Source: Gracilaria domingensis
Lineage: Eukaryota; Rhodophyta; Florideophyceae; Gracilariales; Gracilariaceae
Direction of reading: 5' to 3'
NCBI GenBank assembly: GCA_022539475.1
Contig: VCMS01000099.1
Location: forward strand, 186,001-250,000
Length of the DNA stretch: 64,000 bases
Shown here: positions 61,386-64,000 of the stretch, piece by piece
How positions within the stretch are numbered: position 1 is the first letter of the stretch
How the letters are laid out: the number at the start of each line of letters is the position of its first letter
The notes under the pieces: generated by a model
What the model saw: the letters and a program-made list of their open reading frames with translations, nothing else
Databases searched by the model: none
What the model was told of the DNA's origin: nothing
Program-made: the position numbers and the translations under genes

Positions 61386-63007
61386 ATGAACAAACGTCTA
61401 AATATTCCTGCCCCGTTGAATATGCTGGAGCACGCAGTAGCATCGATCTCTAGCAATATTTGTCTCAGAACAAGTTCTACAATTTTAGAAGTAGATGACG
61501 ATCAACTACGATTCGCTTCCCGCTATCACAAATGTCTTACGTTAAAACCAGGAGATGGAAAAAAGGAATTGGTGTTCATGAAACATCAATGGCATCAAAG
61601 CTGACTGGTTTGACGATGGCACTACATAATTCCTGCCAGGGCGAAACTGTTTCTGAATTATTTTCTTCCTTATTGATGGTATCAATGAGTAGGATCAATG
61701 CCAGAATTGCAGCAGAAATGCTTGACCGAGACGTGCAGTGGTTGGTTTCCGATATCGCGCCTAGTGATCATAACCCTGTTCCTCAGTCCATGCAAAACTT
61801 TCTGAAGTTCGTTCCTTATCCGCAACACAGAGTGCCAAATTGTTCCATGCCGTTGTGTACAATCTGAAGCAGATCCTGTGCGCAGCTTCGGGACCAAATG
61901 GATTGCAATATCTTGTGGATCTTTACTTCAACGACAAGTCTCAACTGTCCATCGCTTTGCGAAATCTGATTAATTCTGTGCTGGAGGCAGGTAGCAATGA
62001 CTTATTCGACCCCGAAGGCAGATTACCAGATACTGTAGAGGAATCGTTGTACTTTCAAAACCGGGAGACTCGAAGGCTCCACAGGTCACTTGTGAACAAA
62101 GCAACGAATCAAGTATTGGAAACATATGAGCCTTTGCCAGAAGCCGAATATATCTGGCCTGCTGCTGTTTGCTGCTAGAATGAAATTGAAAAGACAGGAA
62201 CAGATACGTTCTCCAGGCAAGCGAAGGAAATATTCCCTGAAAGGGTGAGGAGTCTAGGAGGGATTTGGAAAGTGTCTCACCGTCAGTATGTGGTGTTCCT
62301 GAACAACGCCCTGTACTGTTGGAGATTAATTACTACTTAGTGGCAGCAGTGCAAAAAGCACAAGTCGGACATGAGAAGAACTTTGTCTCGAATTGGATTT
62401 AACAATATGAGAAGAATGATGTCACGTGAATTTTGTATGCGATCTTTTGTGAAGAATTTACTTCAAGAATATGAGTTACTAAAGGCAAGGAGATCGGTTA
62501 CTGAACAGCAACAACACTGCAGAAGAACGGTTTCAAATGACTACTGATGATACATCTCTGGGCCCCACAAATTCATCTGAACAACTTGTAAAGACTCCCA
62601 CGAGATATACAGCTTTGAATCTTTTCAATACTGAAAGCGGTTGGAAACTCAGAACATCCGGAGAACATCGACGGATGATATTTGCATCAATGCGAGGATT
62701 TGGTAAAAACGGAAAATCTTGTTGGCTATGTGTTCCATCGGGTAGTCCAGACGAGAATGTCAATGTTGACCAGTCCAGAGGACGTCCGAAGACAGTATGT
62801 GTCAAGTGCTACGGTGCATATTTGTGCAATACACGAAAGTATAAGCGTGGCAGAAGCGGGAATATTCAGATGGCAAAGATGTCTTGTTTTGAAATATTCC
62901 ATTCATCGCAGGGCCTAGAAAAGCGTATGCTTCTCATAACTGTGAGGAAAAGAAAGAGAAGAAGAACATCTCCTTTACAAGCAATCGAACTTCCTTCAAG
63001 CCAATAA
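61386..63007 (+). pseudogene. Decayed PiggyBac-like transposase
   Basis: Pieces in three frames on the plus strand. 61,386-61,604 has VDDDQLRFASRYHKCLTLK. 61,532-61,867 has a segment starting KKGIGVHETSMASKLTG. 61,840-62,178 follows. 62,537-63,007 ends with a Cys-rich ribbon: CWLC, then CVKC, LCN and CFEIFH. That C-terminal arrangement and the DDD-containing strand resemble PiggyBac-type (DDE_Tnp_1_7) transposases. Stops and frameshifts between pieces make it inactive. The sequence from 60,864 to 61,385 is probably an earlier part of the same gene, but is too worn to read. TTAA target sites and terminal repeats were not located. Confidence 0.45.
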
Positions 63008-63342
63008 GAGAAAAGGAACGCTGTAACGGACAATGTGCAAAATATATCAGAGTCGAGAACGACATCCGCAAGATGAAAGAAGGCATCAGATGAGTACAAA
63101 ATGCGACTTAGGCCTCGCAGGAGTGTTTCAAAGCACTAAAGATATAGTTAACAGTTAATTTGGGTTGAATCGAACATTTAGAGCTCCATCTACTATGCTT
63201 CTTCATATAAGATGTGCGTTGTTTGACCACTGCGTGTCTACAGCTTTTTTCTTTGAAAATAATACAACGTTTTTATGAAGTGAGCTTGTTTGGTTTTGGC
63301 GAGAACTGTAACGAGAAGAAAAGGGGTGAAAAGATGGGTATT
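63008..63342. other. Downstream flank of the transposase remnant
   Basis: AT-rich sequence with no supported feature. It ends at the start of the inverted-orientation LTR. Confidence 0.4.
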
Positions 63343-64000
63343 TGTGGACGCCATTTTTCGTAACAAAACAGAACGGCGCGGGTGGTGACAAACCCAAGGA
63401 GAGCAACACAAGAAATGCTTGAGAGTACCAGCCTAAACAGCGAAAGATAATACGGTAGCTCAGCGATAAACGCAACAGCCGAACAACAGAACTGGAGCAA
63501 CACGACCTGTCTCAATGTTCACTTTGAGACCAACAACCGACGACAGAGAGGCAGGCCAAGTAGCTAGTAGATGCACCGCACGTCCCAAGTTCGTGGATAG
63601 AACAAGGGCGTCGGTACGATGAAAGCCGTTGCAGTGTGCACACGAGCCCACGGAGAGCAACACACTACAACTTCAGGACAGAGGGCGGGAGACCGAGCCA
63701 CCGGTAGAGAGGAGAAAAAGGGGGGGGGGAAGGTTGATGGCAGAGAAGCACAGACCGTGCTAAAGGAAAGAAACGATTGCCAAAGGAAAGGTGTTTTAGT
63801 TGTTTTGTTGGCTGGTGGCGGTGGTGGTGGTGGTGGTGGTGGTGGTGGTGGTGGTCGAAGATAGTAAAACGAACCCGGGCCGCCACTTATATAGACAAAT
63901 CGAATCTTCAATTCCAGTGCAGTTTCGCAGATCCGTCTGTGTGTAACTAACGAGTAACAATATGTAACCATCGTGCGGTCTGAAGACATATCCCATTTTC
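63343..64000 (-). repeat. Partial LTR of a gypsy-1-related family, minus orientation, runs off right edge
   Basis: It begins TGTGGACGCCATTTTT, the reverse complement of the conserved LTR end AAAAATGGCGTCCACA, followed by the complement of the CACCACCCGCGC and TTGCTCTCCTTGGG stretches also seen at 60.8 kb. It contains a G10 tract (about 63,720), a GGT microsatellite (63,814-63,855) and, on the minus strand, a TATATAAG box near 63,890. Whether a full element or a solo LTR lies beyond the edge is unknown. Confidence 0.65.

Noticed and set aside
1-64000. tRNA, rRNA, CRISPR or riboswitch features
   Set aside because: None recognised by reading; a covariance-model scan would be needed to exclude small RNAs.

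Overview
The window looks like nuclear DNA of a multicellular red alga (Florideophyceae; a Chondrus-like genome is my best guess, an inference only). The reasons are intron-free host genes with eukaryotic TATA boxes, a glycoside hydrolase 16 protein of the agarase/carrageenase type, about 50% GC, and a host-gene island next to a dense pile of LTR and tyrosine-recombinase retrotransposons. No rRNA, tRNA, CRISPR or bacterial operon signal was seen.

Positions 1-17,800 are the host island. On the minus strand lie a partial unknown ORF at the left edge, a GH16 glycoside hydrolase, an AhpC/TSA peroxiredoxin-like protein, a small secreted protein, a GC-rich F-box/leucine-rich protein and a group II PLP-dependent decarboxylase. 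On the plus strand is a secreted protein made of two tandem six-cysteine domains. Four of the minus-strand genes carry a TATAAAA(G/A) box whose first T lies 122-126 bp upstream of the ATG. A small inverted-repeat transposon sits in a poly-G tract near 3 kb. A rearranged partial copy of the decarboxylase/F-box junction lies at 14.8-15.5 kb, and a worn copia LTR lies near 13.9 kb.

Positions 17,800-31,400 hold an AT-rich non-coding block, a minisatellite, a decayed Ty1/copia-type element (minus strand, about 22-26.3 kb) and a DIRS-like tyrosine-recombinase retrotransposon (minus strand, 27.0-31.4 kb) bounded by direct repeats of about 300 bp.

Positions 31,400-58,100 are a multi-level nest. The oldest layer is a decayed plus-strand Ty3/gypsy element (gypsy-3). 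A minus-strand Ty1/copia element (32,750-53,530, TSD CTCTT) is inserted in its gag. That copia element is itself broken by two young plus-strand gypsy elements: gypsy-1 (34,320-43,900) in its reverse transcriptase and gypsy-2 (46,615-51,936, TSD GAGCT) in its gag. Removing each insert plus one TSD copy restores the copia reading frame by arithmetic. Gypsy-3 is also broken in its integrase by an 827-bp inverted-repeat element (TSD CTG) that carries five palindromic TTCGCGAA sites.

Positions 58,200-64,000 hold a zinc-finger ORF and a decayed PiggyBac-like transposase, separated by a solo LTR related to gypsy-1. A second related LTR, in the opposite orientation, runs off the right edge. LTR divergence (copia about 1.5%, gypsy-2 about 0.8%, gypsy-1 about 0.5%, counted by eye) agrees with the order of nesting.
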